Under the pieces are notes generated by a model. It made no database searches and was not told where the DNA came from. It saw only the letters and a program-made list of their open reading frames with translations. Position numbers and translations under genes: made by a program. A stretch of DNA of 64,000 nt from Helicobacter mastomyrinus (GTDB taxonomy: Bacteria; Campylobacterota; Campylobacteria; Campylobacterales; Helicobacteraceae). This document shows, in pieces, positions 9,559 through 18,786 of this stretch (its first letter is position 1; every line of letters begins with the position of its first letter). The stretch lies in contig NZ_CP145316.1 of NCBI RefSeq assembly GCF_039555295.1, positions 1,183,788 through 1,247,787 on the forward strand, read 5' to 3'.

Positions 9559-11133
9559 ATGACTTTTATGCACTTTATACATTTCATACAATCTACTTTC
9601 CTTTCATCAACGAATATCGCTCTTTTTACTCTTGTATGCCTTTTTGTTTTTGCTGGTTGTTCCTCGATTGTAGCATCGACTAAAGACATTAAAGATCCCT
9701 CAATGCTTTCCTCTAATCCCCCGCCCATCTTTGACCCGCTAACAAGTAACATTGCCGCGCCTCATATTAAAATACTTAAAAACAATCCCACACTTACAGG
9801 CGGGGTGCTTGTAAGTGATGGTGTTGATGCGTTTTTAAGCCGTGCCTACCTCGCTCGTATGGCAAAAAAAAGCATTATTTTGCAAACTTATATTTACAAA
9901 AATGATATGGCTTCTCGTATCCTTATGCACGAGATTTGGCTTGCTGCTCAAAGGGGCGTTATTATCAAATTGCTTATTGATGATAATGGACTAGATTCTG
10001 ATTTTTCAGATATTATCGCCCTTGATAGCCATCCTAATATTGAAGTAAAGATTTTTAACCCTTATAAAAATCGCTCAAGGATTCTGCGCTATCCGGAAAT
10101 GGTCTTTGACTTTGATAGAATCAATCATCGTATGCATAACAAACTTTTTATTGTTGATGATATAGCTCTTATTATCGGTGGGCGCAATATTGCAGATAAT
10201 TATTTTGACCAAAATATTGATGTGAATTTTGTGGATACTGATGTGCTTTTTGTTGGCAAAGTAGCAAAGGATGCTAAAGACAATTTTTATGAATATTGGA
10301 ATTTTCACCGCTCTATTCCCGTCTCGCTCCTGCCGCTTAAATCCTCCATTAAAAAATTTAAAGCTTCTATGGAAAAAATCAAGGCTAATCCACAATGGGA
10401 GCGATACGAAGAAGAAATGCACACGCTCATAGACAAATATAATAATAAAACATTGTATTGGGGCAATGCTACATATATTGGTGATGCTCCGCAAAAAGTG
10501 CAAGATACTCAAACGCCAAAGCCTATTGCAAAGGCACTTGTGGAGATTCTAAATCGCACAAATAATAATCTCTACATCTCTGCTGCCTACCTCGTGCCGG
10601 GTAAAGAGGGTATGAAAATCTTTGAAACACTTCTTGCTTCGGGTATAGAGGTGCAGATTCTCACCAATTCTCTTGCTTCTACTGATTCACTTGTCGTATA
10701 TGGCGCGTGGGAGAGGTATCGCAATGCCCTTGTGAAAGGCGGCGCACAAGTATATGAGTATCAATATTTAGGCAAGGGCAAATCAAAGCTTAGGGACAAA
10801 ATCTCAAAGTCTAAGGCTTCTTTGCATAGCAAAAGTATCGTATTTGATGATACTATTACGTGGATTGGGAGCTTTAATCTTGACCCACGCTCAATTTATC
10901 TTAATACAGAATCTGTGGTGATTTTTGATAATCCACAATTTGCTAAAGCCCTTAAGGCTGATTTGATTGAAGATATGGAAGATGCGTGGAAAGTATATGA
11001 AAATCACGGAAAAACATATTGGGAGGGAGAACACGAGGGTAAAATACAAACGCTTAGCTACCCACCAGATACAAGCATTTGGACACGTATGCTTAAAGCA
11101 CTCTCAAAGCTCTTGCCTGAAAATCAAATCTAA
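9559..11133 (+). CDS. Phospholipase D-family lipoprotein, cardiolipin synthase-like
   Basis: The product is a 524-residue envelope protein of the phospholipase D superfamily. An N-terminal signal ends in a lipobox (FVFAGCSS), so it is probably a lipoprotein. Two HKD catalytic motifs are visible: HNKLFIVDD near residue 192 and HSKSIVFDD near 421, each followed by the Gly-Gly/Gly-Ser and Asn residues of the family. Two HKD motifs plus this layout fit ClsC-type cardiolipin synthases, but substrate is inferred. It follows frdB by 36 bp, and H. pylori has, as I recall, a similar gene beside frdB. Start choice is slightly uncertain: ATG at 9559 or 9568. Confidence 0.82.
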   Translation: MTFMHFIHFIQSTFLSSTNIALFTLVCLFVFAGCSSIVASTKDIKDPSMLSSNPPPIFDPLTSNIAAPHIKILKNNPTLTGGVLVSDGVDAFLSRAYLARMAKKSIILQTYIYKNDMASRILMHEIWLAAQRGVIIKLLIDDNGLDSDFSDIIALDSHPNIEVKIFNPYKNRSRILRYPEMVFDFDRINHRMHNKLFIVDDIALIIGGRNIADNYFDQNIDVNFVDTDVLFVGKVAKDAKDNFYEYWNFHRSIPVSLLPLKSSIKKFKASMEKIKANPQWERYEEEMHTLIDKYNNKTLYWGNATYIGDAPQKVQDTQTPKPIAKALVEILNRTNNNLYISAAYLVPGKEGMKIFETLLASGIEVQILTNSLASTDSLVVYGAWERYRNALVKGGAQVYEYQYLGKGKSKLRDKISKSKASLHSKSIVFDDTITWIGSFNLDPRSIYLNTESVVIFDNPQFAKALKADLIEDMEDAWKVYENHGKTYWEGEHEGKIQTLSYPPDTSIWTRMLKALSKLLPENQI

Positions 11134-11148
11134 GCTTTAATCCCCACA

Positions 11149-11182
11149 CATAAGGGCAGTAGCTAAATATAAGGCCCTTATG
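11149..11182. terminator. Hairpin between convergent genes
   Basis: A perfect 9-bp inverted repeat, CATAAGGGC at 11149-11157 and GCCCTTATG at 11174-11182, is followed on the plus strand by a T-rich run (CTTTTTGCTCTTTTTT). It probably ends transcription of the phospholipase D-family gene. The right arm already overlaps the last codons of the minus-strand ABC exporter gene. Confidence 0.65.
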
Positions 11183-12887
11183 CTTTTTGCTCTTTTTTGA
11201 TGATTTGTCCCTCTCGTAAATGTATTACTTCATCGGCAAGCTCTATCGTACTGGGGCGATGGGCTACGATAATAATAATTTTATCTTTTCTTAAAGCCTT
11301 GATACTTTCCTTAATCGCCTCTTCTGTTTGTGCATCAAGGGCGGAAGTTGCTTCATCAAAGATAAGCACTTCAGGATTCTTATAAATCGCTCGTGCGATG
11401 GCGATTCTCTGTCTTTGCCCACCACTTAAATTCGTGCCAAACTCATCAAGAATCGTATGTATGCCCTCACTCATTGCTGCTACAAAATCCCAAGCGTGAG
11501 CGAGTTTGAGCGCTTCAATAGCCCTTTTTTCATCTATCTCTCCACCATAGGCTACATTATTTAAAATACTATCGCGGAAAATAAAGATTCTCTGCGTAAC
11601 CACTGCCATATTATCGCGCACACTCTTTTGCGTATAGTCCTTGATAGGCTGATTGTTGATATATATCTCTCCGTTACTAGCATCATAAAGACGCAAAATA
11701 AGATTGATAATAGAGCTTTTGCCACTGCCACTTTTACCCACAAGCGCGGTAATTTTATTTTTTGCAAATGTTATACTCACACCATTAAGGGCATAGACAT
11801 CTGCATTGTAATGGAAATGCACATCTTTTAAGGTAATTTCGTTAATGGGAGGATTTAGCCTCAAAGTGCCGTCGTGAATCTGCTGTTTTTGATTGAGGAT
11901 TTCAAAGATTCTGTCACTTGCGACTATGGCAGATTGCATTTGCGCATAGAGATTGACTAGTCGTTTCAAAGGCGTGTAGATAAAAAAGAGTGCCCCCACA
12001 AATGAAGAAAATTGCGCCACACTTAGCTTATTTTGTGAAATATCTATGATTGCCATATACACCACGCAACCAAGCATAATAGCCCCTAAAAGCTCCATAA
12101 TAGGTGTGGTTAGCTCACCCACCCGCACAGCTTTCATATTGATTTTAAAAAACTGCATATTTTGAGTATAAAAGCTTTGATACTCTACCTTCTCCCCATT
12201 ACTTGCTTTAATCACCTCGACATTATTAAAAATTTCATTCAGTTTAGAAGTAATATCTGCATTTTTTTCTTGGATAGTGCGGGAGTATTTTTTGATTTTT
12301 TTGATGATGAGATTAATAGGAATCATTGCCAAAGGAATAACCACCAAACATACAAAAGCATATTTTGGACTTTGATAAATCGTAATTGCCACTAAGCCAA
12401 TAATCGTAACACTCTCTCTAATAAACTCTGTGATATAGTTTGATACTGCCGAGCGGATAATGCCAATATCATTGGTAATTCGCGCGATAAGCTCCCCTCC
12501 ACGCATTTTATTAAAAAATGCCATCTCAAGACTTAGCATATGAGAAAGCATTCTATCGCGCATTTGCCGCACAATATCCTGCCCGATGAGATTCATAAAA
12601 TAAGCTTGTATATAAGTGCCAACAGATTTGCCAAAATACACACCCACAATCATAGATACCATAGTTAATGCCAATGAGCCATTTTGAACTAATTCATCAA
12701 AGCTAAAAAGCGGATTAGCACGAGGCGTTTTGCCCGATAGGGTATCAAGCAATGGTTCTAAGAGATAGGTAATCCCTGCCGTGCAAGCCGCCACGACAAG
12801 AGAAGCGCAAATAGCAATAGCAAAGGAAGCATAATGCCCCTTAATATAAGGAAAAAACTTTTTGAAAAAATCAAGAATTGTTCGCAT
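11178..12887 (-). CDS. msbA: ABC exporter, MsbA-like (fused membrane and ATPase domains)
   Basis: This 569-residue half-transporter has six membrane segments in residues 1-310 and an ATPase domain after about 335. The ATPase domain has Walker A (ALVGKSGSGKSS), the ABC signature (LSGGQRQRIAIARA), Walker B (VLIFDEATSALD) and the switch histidine (IIVAHRPSTI). The family includes the lipid A-core flippase MsbA and drug exporters. The MsbA name rests on overall layout and is not certain. Its start overlaps the end of copP by 17 bp, so the two are translationally linked and share the copP promoter. Confidence 0.85.
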   Translation of the reverse strand: MRTILDFFKKFFPYIKGHYASFAIAICASLVVAACTAGITYLLEPLLDTLSGKTPRANPLFSFDELVQNGSLALTMVSMIVGVYFGKSVGTYIQAYFMNLIGQDIVRQMRDRMLSHMLSLEMAFFNKMRGGELIARITNDIGIIRSAVSNYITEFIRESVTIIGLVAITIYQSPKYAFVCLVVIPLAMIPINLIIKKIKKYSRTIQEKNADITSKLNEIFNNVEVIKASNGEKVEYQSFYTQNMQFFKINMKAVRVGELTTPIMELLGAIMLGCVVYMAIIDISQNKLSVAQFSSFVGALFFIYTPLKRLVNLYAQMQSAIVASDRIFEILNQKQQIHDGTLRLNPPINEITLKDVHFHYNADVYALNGVSITFAKNKITALVGKSGSGKSSIINLILRLYDASNGEIYINNQPIKDYTQKSVRDNMAVVTQRIFIFRDSILNNVAYGGEIDEKRAIEALKLAHAWDFVAAMSEGIHTILDEFGTNLSGGQRQRIAIARAIYKNPEVLIFDEATSALDAQTEEAIKESIKALRKDKIIIIVAHRPSTIELADEVIHLREGQIIKKEQKA

Positions 12888-13083
12888 TTACATCAAATCC
12901 TGCATCAAGTATCGCTTCAGTAATCATTTCTTGTGTAGCCGGAGGGCTAAATTCGACTTTCACTTGCGCTTTTTGCAAATCGACATCAATCAAGCTTACC
13001 CCCTCTATCTCTCCTACAAATTTTTCTACCTTATCCACGCACTTACCGCAGTGCATACCTCTCACTGATAGTTGTATGGTCAT
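12871..13083 (-). CDS. copP: Copper-binding HMA-domain chaperone CopP
   Basis: This 70-residue protein consists of a single heavy-metal-associated domain. The metal-binding motif GMHCGKC lies near residues 8-14, where the two cysteines bind Cu(I). It is thought to hand copper to the CopA exporter, encoded far away at 53.8-56.0 kb. The start is the ATG at 13081-13083 because AAGGAG lies at the right distance before it. A TTG six codons upstream would place the ribosome binding site inside the gene. It overlaps the downstream ABC exporter gene by 17 bp. Confidence 0.88.
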   Translation of the reverse strand: MTIQLSVRGMHCGKCVDKVEKFVGEIEGVSLIDVDLQKAQVKVEFSPPATQEMITEAILDAGFDVNANNS

Positions 13084-13117
13084 ATTTACTCCTTGATACA
13101 AGTTATAGAATCTTCAC

Positions 13118-13123
13118 ATTATA
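13118..13123 (-). promoter_or_regulatory. Likely -10 element for copP and the ABC exporter
   Basis: On the minus strand a TATAAT hexamer lies 35 bp before the copP start codon. The ten-base word GATTCTATAA occurs twice in this leader, 17 bases apart, so a second -10-like hexamer (TATAAC) sits just downstream. No good -35 box is seen. Confidence 0.5.
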
Positions 13124-13779
13124 GAATCTAAATCCTTAAGAACCAAATTTGCAAATCATAGATAAGCTCAAGTATATATGATAAAAGATTTAACCTTATT
13201 CATTGTATTAATCCTTTTCCCTTGTGGTTAGCGCTGCTGGAGTGAGTGGTATCTATCAAAGCTTTTTAAGGTTAGTCTATAAGGGGAAGGGGGCTTAGCT
13301 CCTTTTGTAAGATTTATGTAGCACTTAAACTACAATAACACAATTAGAATAAAATCTCAATTTTTACTGATATAAAATAAATCACACGAAAAAAGCCACA
13401 TACCTAAAAGCTTACTAATGCTATTTCCAAGCATACATTTACCATTTACGATGAAAGGATTAGCTGACTTGCTTATGCAATTTATCACTTGCACGAAGTG
13501 TTCATAATATACACGCAGTGTTATCCACACTTGTAAAGTGAGTTCGTAGGGTTAGATTCTATTGTTGCCTTTGCTCCTGTTCTTCGTGCCGCATTTCTGC
13601 TTGTGTAAGGGGATTGCCCGAAATACAAAGCCTATTTTATTTCTTACAAAATGGCTAAATTGTGCCTTAGCACGCACCTTCAAAGTGAAAATCCATACAC
13701 TAAATGTAAAAGCTATGCAAGAGTCTTGTATTTCAAGAGACAATAGCGCAAAGAAATGCTATAGCACGCAAGGATTTAT
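13124..13779. other. Gene-free stretch between copP and nucT
   Basis: About 650 bp with frequent stops in all frames and no recognisable protein or structured RNA. A small imperfect hairpin (AAGGGG at about 13285 with CTCCTT) is seen. One perfect TTATCCACA, the E. coli-type DnaA box, is at 13521-13529. Short open frames at 13552-13783 on both strands lack ribosome binding sites and have low-complexity, non-protein-like composition. Decayed sequence is the simplest reading. Confidence 0.5.
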
Positions 13780-14325
13780 TTAGAATCCTACGCAGGCATT
13801 CATCATCTTTTCATAGCTTTGCAATGCCTTTTTCACAAAAGATTGATTGGTGCTTATAAATAATGTCTCAAAATTATTTTCAAACGCATTTTTGCTCCAG
13901 TTTGCCGAGCCTATAATCAATACTTGCCTATCAATAATCGCCATTTTTTGGTGCATAATGCCATAATATTGCTTATTTGCCGCACGTATACCACTTAGCA
14001 GACAAACTGAAATATTATTATATTTTGCAAGATAGCCAATCGTCGAAGTTTTATTATTCATATTGGCTTCCTTATCATAAATGATATGCACTTTCACACC
14101 TCTTTTTGCGCTATCCCGCAGGATTTTTGCAATATCATTATATGTAAAGCTATAAATGCTGATTTTTATTTCACTTTTTGCGCCCTGAAGTGCATTTTTG
14201 AGCGCATTAAAAGCTACTTTTTGCTCATAGGGTAGCATATAGAGCTTATCCTCTGCAAAATGTATCGTGTGAAGCATCCCCATAATCAAGCAAATTTTTA
14301 ATATTTTGTTAAATTTTTGACGCAT
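13780..14325 (-). CDS. nucT: Periplasmic phospholipase D-family nuclease, NucT-like
   Basis: The 181-residue protein has an N-terminal signal (ILKICLIMGMLHTIHFAE) and a single HKD motif, HQKMAIIDRQVLIIGSANWS, near residues 125-144. This is the layout of the Nuc family of dimeric endonucleases. H. pylori NucT is a nuclease with preference for single-stranded DNA that acts at the cell surface in DNA uptake and purine salvage. The match in length, signal and motif, and the neighbouring acidic-protein/gmk/tatA/argS block, support the same role here. It is transcribed divergently from the acidic-protein gene. Confidence 0.85.
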   Translation of the reverse strand: MRQKFNKILKICLIMGMLHTIHFAEDKLYMLPYEQKVAFNALKNALQGAKSEIKISIYSFTYNDIAKILRDSAKRGVKVHIIYDKEANMNNKTSTIGYLAKYNNISVCLLSGIRAANKQYYGIMHQKMAIIDRQVLIIGSANWSKNAFENNFETLFISTNQSFVKKALQSYEKMMNACVGF

Positions 14326-14353
14326 TTTATTCCTTTTGTAGTATCGATTTGGC

Positions 14354-14359
14354 TATAAT
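14354..14359 (+). promoter_or_regulatory. Likely -10 element for the acidic-protein/gmk operon
   Basis: TATAAT lies 43 bp before the ATG at 14403, so transcription would begin near 14366. This argues against an upstream in-frame start at 14349, which would lie before the promoter. Confidence 0.55.
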
Positions 14360-14402
14360 TTTAGGTTACTATCACAAAAAAAGCAATAAAACGGGAGCTT
14401 CT

Positions 14403-16250
14403 ATGAAATTTTTGCTCATTAACACCAATCAAATCGTCCAAAAGCTTGTAGAAATCACAGCTAAAAAGGCAGGCGTAGAGCTTAAGATTATTACAGAATC
14501 AAGCCAATTAAAAGATTTAAAATATGATTATGCTATCGTTGATGATGATTGTCTTTTGCTTGATAAAACTACTTATCTTGAAGCTCTCAAAGACACACGC
14601 AAATGCCTTGTTTATAATAAAGGCGCCAAACGTATTGATGGATTTGATGATTATGTGCAAAAGCCTTTTTTGCCTACAACTATCCTTGAGATTATCACCT
14701 CACAGTTAAGTTGTAATGTGCATATAGATGATGGTGCTCATAATGTATCTCATCAGGCAAGTGCTGATATTACGCTCAATACTCTTGATGATGATTTAAA
14801 CAAAATCGATTCGCTTCTTGCAGATTCTGATGATTTGCTTCTGCCAAATGAAGAAAGCCCCGCTGAAGAAACACTCACAGAATCGCTTGATATACTAGGT
14901 AATACTACAAACACTTTAGAAGAAGCAGGCACTGCTGAAAATGAGGGGCTTGATATTGAAAATTTAAGTAATGAGGTATCAAATACCTCATTAGAAGATA
15001 CAGAACTTGATCTAAGCAGCCTAGATGAGCTTGATAATATAAGCGATGATATAGCATTAGATACAAACCTAGATACAAATGAGGAGACAGAAGCAAAGGA
15101 AGAGAGCACAGATGTGCTTGATTTAGAATCTTCTACAATGGAAAATATAGCCCTAGATGAAAGCTTAGATAACTTAGATGAAGAAGCATTAGAAAAAGAA
15201 ACAGATGCAACAATAGATGAGGAAAAAGTAGGGAAAGATGGAGACGAGAGTTTAGATGATATTGCCTTAGATGTGGAGGATAACCAGAAATTAAAAAAAG
15301 TAGAGGATAGTCAATTAGCACCAAACAATGAGCAAAGCGAGGAAACAATGGCAGACATTACAGAATCAAGCCCTGATAATATCGAGGATATGACCGAAAT
15401 GGCGCAAGATGACACCGCTCAAACAGAATCAAGTGAGAGCCTAGATGAGCTTGATAATATAAGCGATGATATAGCATTAGATACAAACCTAGATACAAAT
15501 GAGGAGACAGAAGCAAAGGAAGAGAGCACAGATGTGCTTGATTTAGAATCTTCTACAATGGAAAATATAGCCCTAGATGAAAGCTTAGATAACTTAGATG
15601 AAGAAGCATTAGAAAAAGAAACAGATGCAACAATAGATGAGGAAAAAGTAGGGAAAGATGGAGACGAGAGTTTAGATGATGTGAGCGCGGATACAGAGGA
15701 TATGGACATCAATAATATATTAGGACAAACCCAGCCCAATGAAGAACTTTTAGGAGATGGGGATTTCACAAATGACTTGCTCAATGATGTGGAGAGTATT
15801 CCGCTTGATGACGTCCTATCAAGTGAATCTACCAATGAACCTGTGCTTGATAAAGAGCAAATCAATGAGGTGAGCCTAGCCCTTAATGCCCTTGATAGCG
15901 CTGTGCCAAATAATGAACTAGAGGATTTTAGCTCGCTTAAAGAGCCAGAAGTTGCTTTTGCCTTAGGTGAGGAGCTTGATTTTCCCCAAGAGGAAGACAT
16001 TGAAGAGCCCATTGGGGAAGAATTCGCAGATTTTGAATCCTCTCTCACAGAAGCCCAAGATGAAGCTATCGCTCCCGCACAGCCTCAAGCTCAATCTAAA
16101 GAGGCTGCCTCATCACAAGAATTTGTTAAAAACATTATCACAAATTCTGTCCAAAGTAGCATTTCTAGCCTGCAAGCTGATGATTTCAAATCTATGCTTG
16201 ATGGACTAGAAGTAACCATCAACATCAGCTTTAAAGATAAAAATAAATGA
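14403..16250 (+). CDS. Highly acidic 'poly-E' protein with receiver-like N-terminus and internal duplication
   Basis: The 615-residue product begins with about 100 residues that resemble a degenerate response-regulator receiver fold (KFLLINTNQIVQKLVEITAK, then YDYAIVDDDCLLLD and a KPF motif). The rest is very rich in Asp, Glu, Leu and Ser, with repeated LDxxLDN-type stretches and no hydrophobic segment. A compact C-terminus (SSLQADDFKSMLDGLEVTIN) closes it. Two perfect 81-residue copies lie in the middle. The start at 14403 is chosen for GGGAGC upstream and for the promoter at 14354. H. pylori has a 'poly E-rich' gene before gmk, which I take as the orthologue. Function is unknown. The stop overlaps the gmk start (ATGA). 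Confidence 0.8.
   Translation: MKFLLINTNQIVQKLVEITAKKAGVELKIITESSQLKDLKYDYAIVDDDCLLLDKTTYLEALKDTRKCLVYNKGAKRIDGFDDYVQKPFLPTTILEIITSQLSCNVHIDDGAHNVSHQASADITLNTLDDDLNKIDSLLADSDDLLLPNEESPAEETLTESLDILGNTTNTLEEAGTAENEGLDIENLSNEVSNTSLEDTELDLSSLDELDNISDDIALDTNLDTNEETEAKEESTDVLDLESSTMENIALDESLDNLDEEALEKETDATIDEEKVGKDGDESLDDIALDVEDNQKLKKVEDSQLAPNNEQSEETMADITESSPDNIEDMTEMAQDDTAQTESSESLDELDNISDDIALDTNLDTNEETEAKEESTDVLDLESSTMENIALDESLDNLDEEALEKETDATIDEEKVGKDGDESLDDVSADTEDMDINNILGQTQPNEELLGDGDFTNDLLNDVESIPLDDVLSSESTNEPVLDKEQINEVSLALNALDSAVPNNELEDFSSLKEPEVAFALGEELDFPQEEDIEEPIGEEFADFESSLTEAQDEAIAPAQPQAQSKEAASSQEFVKNIITNSVQSSISSLQADDFKSMLDGLEVTINISFKDKNK
15018..15260 (+). repeat. Perfect 243-bp direct repeat, copy 1
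   Basis: Bases 15018-15260 are identical to 15438-15680, an offset of exactly 420 bp (140 codons). The unit is 81 codons, so both copies are read in the same frame. It encodes the segment that starts LDELDNISDDIALDTNLDT and ends GDESLDD. The bases flanking the unit differ at once on both sides. Confidence 0.97.
15438..15680 (+). repeat. Perfect 243-bp direct repeat, copy 2
   Basis: This is the second identical copy of the unit at 15018-15260. The 177-bp segment between the copies is unique. Recombination between the copies would remove or add 420 bp, keeping the frame and changing the protein by 140 residues. Confidence 0.97.
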
Positions 16251-16861
16251 ATAAGGGAGCGGTGCTTATCATATCAGGACCAAGTGGCTGTGGGAAAAGC
16301 ACCCTCACAAAAGCCCTAATGGAATCTATCCCCGATATATACTTTTCTATCTCCACTACCACCCGCACTAAGCGCGATGGCGAGGTCGATGGAGTGCATT
16401 ATCACTTTGTGAGTAAAGAGCAGTTTTTAGCAGATATTAAACACAATGTATTTTTAGAATGGGCGGAGGTACATACAAACTTTTATGGTACCTCTTTAAA
16501 ACCTGTGCAAGAAGCTCTCTCGCGAGATAAAATCGTGCTTTTTGATGTCGATGTGCAAGGACATCAAAGCATTAAAGCACATTTTGGGGACTTTGCTAAA
16601 TCTATTTTCATTACCACGAAAAACAAGCAGATTCTTAAAAATCGCCTCATAGAGCGAAAAACTGATGATATGCAGATGATAGAATACCGCCTCGAAAAGG
16701 CTTATAATGAAATGCGGCATTTGCAACACTTTGATTATGTGCTGATTAATGATGATTTACAGAGCGCCACACAAGCTATTATCGCCATCACTCGCTCACT
16801 CAAATATCAGCAGATTGATAGATTTAGCGAGATTATCCACCAATGGCAGAATGAGGCTTAA
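16247..16861 (+). CDS. gmk: Guanylate kinase
   Basis: Guanylate kinase phosphorylates GMP to GDP with ATP. The 204-residue protein shows the P-loop SGPSGCGKST at residues 10-19 and the GMP-binding segment (STTTRTKRDGEVDGVHYHFV) that follows. Length is normal. Its ATG overlaps the stop of the acidic-protein gene by four bases, indicating coupled translation. With guaB at the start of the window it covers two steps of guanine nucleotide synthesis. Confidence 0.96.
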   Translation: MNKGAVLIISGPSGCGKSTLTKALMESIPDIYFSISTTTRTKRDGEVDGVHYHFVSKEQFLADIKHNVFLEWAEVHTNFYGTSLKPVQEALSRDKIVLFDVDVQGHQSIKAHFGDFAKSIFITTKNKQILKNRLIERKTDDMQMIEYRLEKAYNEMRHLQHFDYVLINDDLQSATQAIIAITRSLKYQQIDRFSEIIHQWQNEA

Positions 16862-16903
16862 GCACGATTTATATGCATTTAGCATATACTTGTACTCTTT
16901 TGA

Positions 16904-16909
16904 TATAAT
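16904..16909 (+). promoter_or_regulatory. Extended -10 promoter for tatA-argS
   Basis: TGATATAAT is a full extended -10 element (TGnTATAAT). It lies 27 bp before the tatA start codon and downstream of the gmk stop. It gives tatA and argS a promoter of their own within the operon. Confidence 0.65.
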
Positions 16910-16936
16910 ACTTATATTTCTTATAAAGGAGATTCT

Positions 16937-17182
16937 ATGACACCCCCTAGCATTTGGCAATTACTGATTGTCTTACTTATAGTTGTTTTACTTTTTGGTG
17001 CGAAAAAGATTCCCGAACTTGCTAAGGGCTTGGGCAGTGGGATTAAAAACTTTAAAAAAGCCATAAAAGAAGATGAGGAGGAAGCTGCTAATAACGATAC
17101 AAATACGCAAAATGCTTCCATTAAACAAACTCAAGCAAAAGAAGAAAGTGCAAAAGAGACTACCACAAAGCAAGAGGCTTAA
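16937..17182 (+). CDS. tatA: Twin-arginine translocase subunit TatA
   Basis: TatA forms the oligomeric pore element of the Tat system that exports folded proteins. The 81-residue protein has an N-terminal membrane helix ([20 protein letters not shown]), the short hinge, and an amphipathic helix ([19 protein letters not shown]). A charged Lys/Glu/Gln-rich tail follows. All are standard for TatA. AAGGAG lies 5 bp before the ATG. The stop codon overlaps the argS start (TAATG). Confidence 0.95.
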   Translation: MTPPSIWQLLIVLLIVVLLFGAKKIPELAKGLGSGIKNFKKAIKEDEEEAANNDTNTQNASIKQTQAKEESAKETTTKQEA

Positions 17183-18777
17183 TGTATTCACATATTAAAT
17201 GCATACTTGCTAAGAGCTGTGGAATAGATGATGAGGGTGTTTCTATTGTCTTAGAGAAGCCTAAAAATAAGGATTTAGGGCATTTTGCTACGCCTCTTGC
17301 CTTCAGCTTAGCAAAAGTAAAAAAGACAAATCCTATCCATCTAGCCCAAGACATTGCTCAAGCATTATCGCAAGATGCAGCGTTTGAAAGGGTAGAAGCC
17401 CTCAATGGATTTGTGAATCTTACACTCTCTCACGCATTCTTACATCAACAAGCAAAGCTTTATCTCACGCAACCTGTACAGAATCCAGCCTCAAAAGAGC
17501 GCATTCTCATTGAATTTGTAAGCGCGAACCCTACAGGACCGCTACATATAGGACACGCACGAGGGGCGGTATATGGGGATTGCCTCACGCGTGTAGGGCG
17601 ATTTCTAGGCTATGAGATAGATACAGAATATTATATCAATGATGCGGGAGCGCAGATTGATATGCTAGGGCTTTCAATCCTCCTTGCAGCGCAAGAGCAT
17701 ATTTTAGGGCAGGAGGTAAGCTATCCGGAGAGCTATTATAGGGGCGAGTATATCATCAATTTAGCCAAAGAGTGCGAAAAGCACTTTGGAAAGGATATAT
17801 TTAAAAGTGAAGATTCTATCCCCACATTGGCGGATTTTGGCAAGAATGCGATGCTAGAAGAGATTAAGGCAAATCTTGCATTGCTTGGTATAAGCTTTGA
17901 TAACTTTGTGAGTGAAAAAGTCCTCTATGCGCAATGGCAGGCCACATTAAATAGCCTCAAAGCACATCAGGGCATTTACGAGAGTGAGGGCAAAGTATGG
18001 ATAGCTTCCTCTCAACTTAGCGATGAGAAAGACCGCGTTTTAGTGCGTGAAAATGGCGAACCGACCTATCTAGCTGGAGATATTATCTACCATAGAGATA
18101 AGTTTATGCGGGATTTTACGCATTATATTAATATTTGGGGTGCAGACCATCACGGCTATATTGCACGTGTGAAGGCAGCTATTCACTTTTTAGGTTATGA
18201 TGAGGGCAAGCTTGAAGTGCTTTTGTCTCAAATGGTGAGTCTTCTCAAAGGCGGAGAACCTTACAAAATGAGTAAGCGCGCGGGTAATTTTATCCTTCTT
18301 AAAGATGTGGTAGCAGATATCGGGGCGGACGCTCTGCGCTTTATTTTCCTCTCTAAAAAGCCCGATACACATCTAGAATTTGATGTCAATGACCTAAACA
18401 AGCAGGATTCTAGCAATCCTGTGTATTATATCAATTATGCCAATGCGCGAATCCACACGATATTTGAAAAGGCAGGGATTGTAATGGGTGACCTACCCTT
18501 AAAAGATAGCCTCAACCTCAATGATGATGCAAAGGCGCTTTTGTTTGAAGCCCTTTGTCTCCCTCAAATGATAGAATCTAGCTTCCGCGATAGAGAGATT
18601 CAAAAAATATGCGAATATCTTAAAAGTCTCGCTGCGAGTCTGCACGGATTCTATAATGCGCATAAAATCCTGCAAACTCTACAGCAAGATGATTATCTCT
18701 ATGTGCTTAAAGTTGTTAGCCATAGCCTCACGCTTGGGCTAAAGCTGCTCGGGATCAGCGCGAAAACAAAAATGTAG
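17182..18777 (+). CDS. argS: Arginyl-tRNA synthetase
   Basis: ArgRS charges tRNA-Arg with arginine. The 531-residue class I synthetase has the HIGH motif in [17 protein letters not shown] near residues 115-131 and a KMSKS-like motif in [10 protein letters not shown] near 360. The C-terminal DALR anticodon-binding domain begins near [13 protein letters not shown]. Length is slightly short but complete. The ATG overlaps the tatA stop by one base, so translation is coupled. Confidence 0.97.
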   Translation: MYSHIKCILAKSCGIDDEGVSIVLEKPKNKDLGHFATPLAFSLAKVKKTNPIHLAQDIAQALSQDAAFERVEALNGFVNLTLSHAFLHQQAKLYLTQPVQNPASKERILIEFVSANPTGPLHIGHARGAVYGDCLTRVGRFLGYEIDTEYYINDAGAQIDMLGLSILLAAQEHILGQEVSYPESYYRGEYIINLAKECEKHFGKDIFKSEDSIPTLADFGKNAMLEEIKANLALLGISFDNFVSEKVLYAQWQATLNSLKAHQGIYESEGKVWIASSQLSDEKDRVLVRENGEPTYLAGDIIYHRDKFMRDFTHYINIWGADHHGYIARVKAAIHFLGYDEGKLEVLLSQMVSLLKGGEPYKMSKRAGNFILLKDVVADIGADALRFIFLSKKPDTHLEFDVNDLNKQDSSNPVYYINYANARIHTIFEKAGIVMGDLPLKDSLNLNDDAKALLFEALCLPQMIESSFRDREIQKICEYLKSLAASLHGFYNAHKILQTLQQDDYLYVLKVVSHSLTLGLKLLGISAKTKM

Positions 18778-18786
18778 CAAATTTTT

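Noticed and set aside
13521-13529. Perfect DnaA box (TTATCCACA) in the gap before nucT, as a possible origin
   Set aside because: Only one box is present. There is no cluster, no AT-rich unwinding element with repeats, and no dnaA nearby.
13552-13783. Open frames on both strands before nucT
   Set aside because: They have no ribosome binding site or recognisable content, and their composition is typical of random AT-rich sequence.
14753-16048. Serine-rich minus-strand frames opposite the acidic-protein gene
   Set aside because: They are antisense images of the Asp/Glu/Leu codons and repeat with the duplication. There are no start signals.
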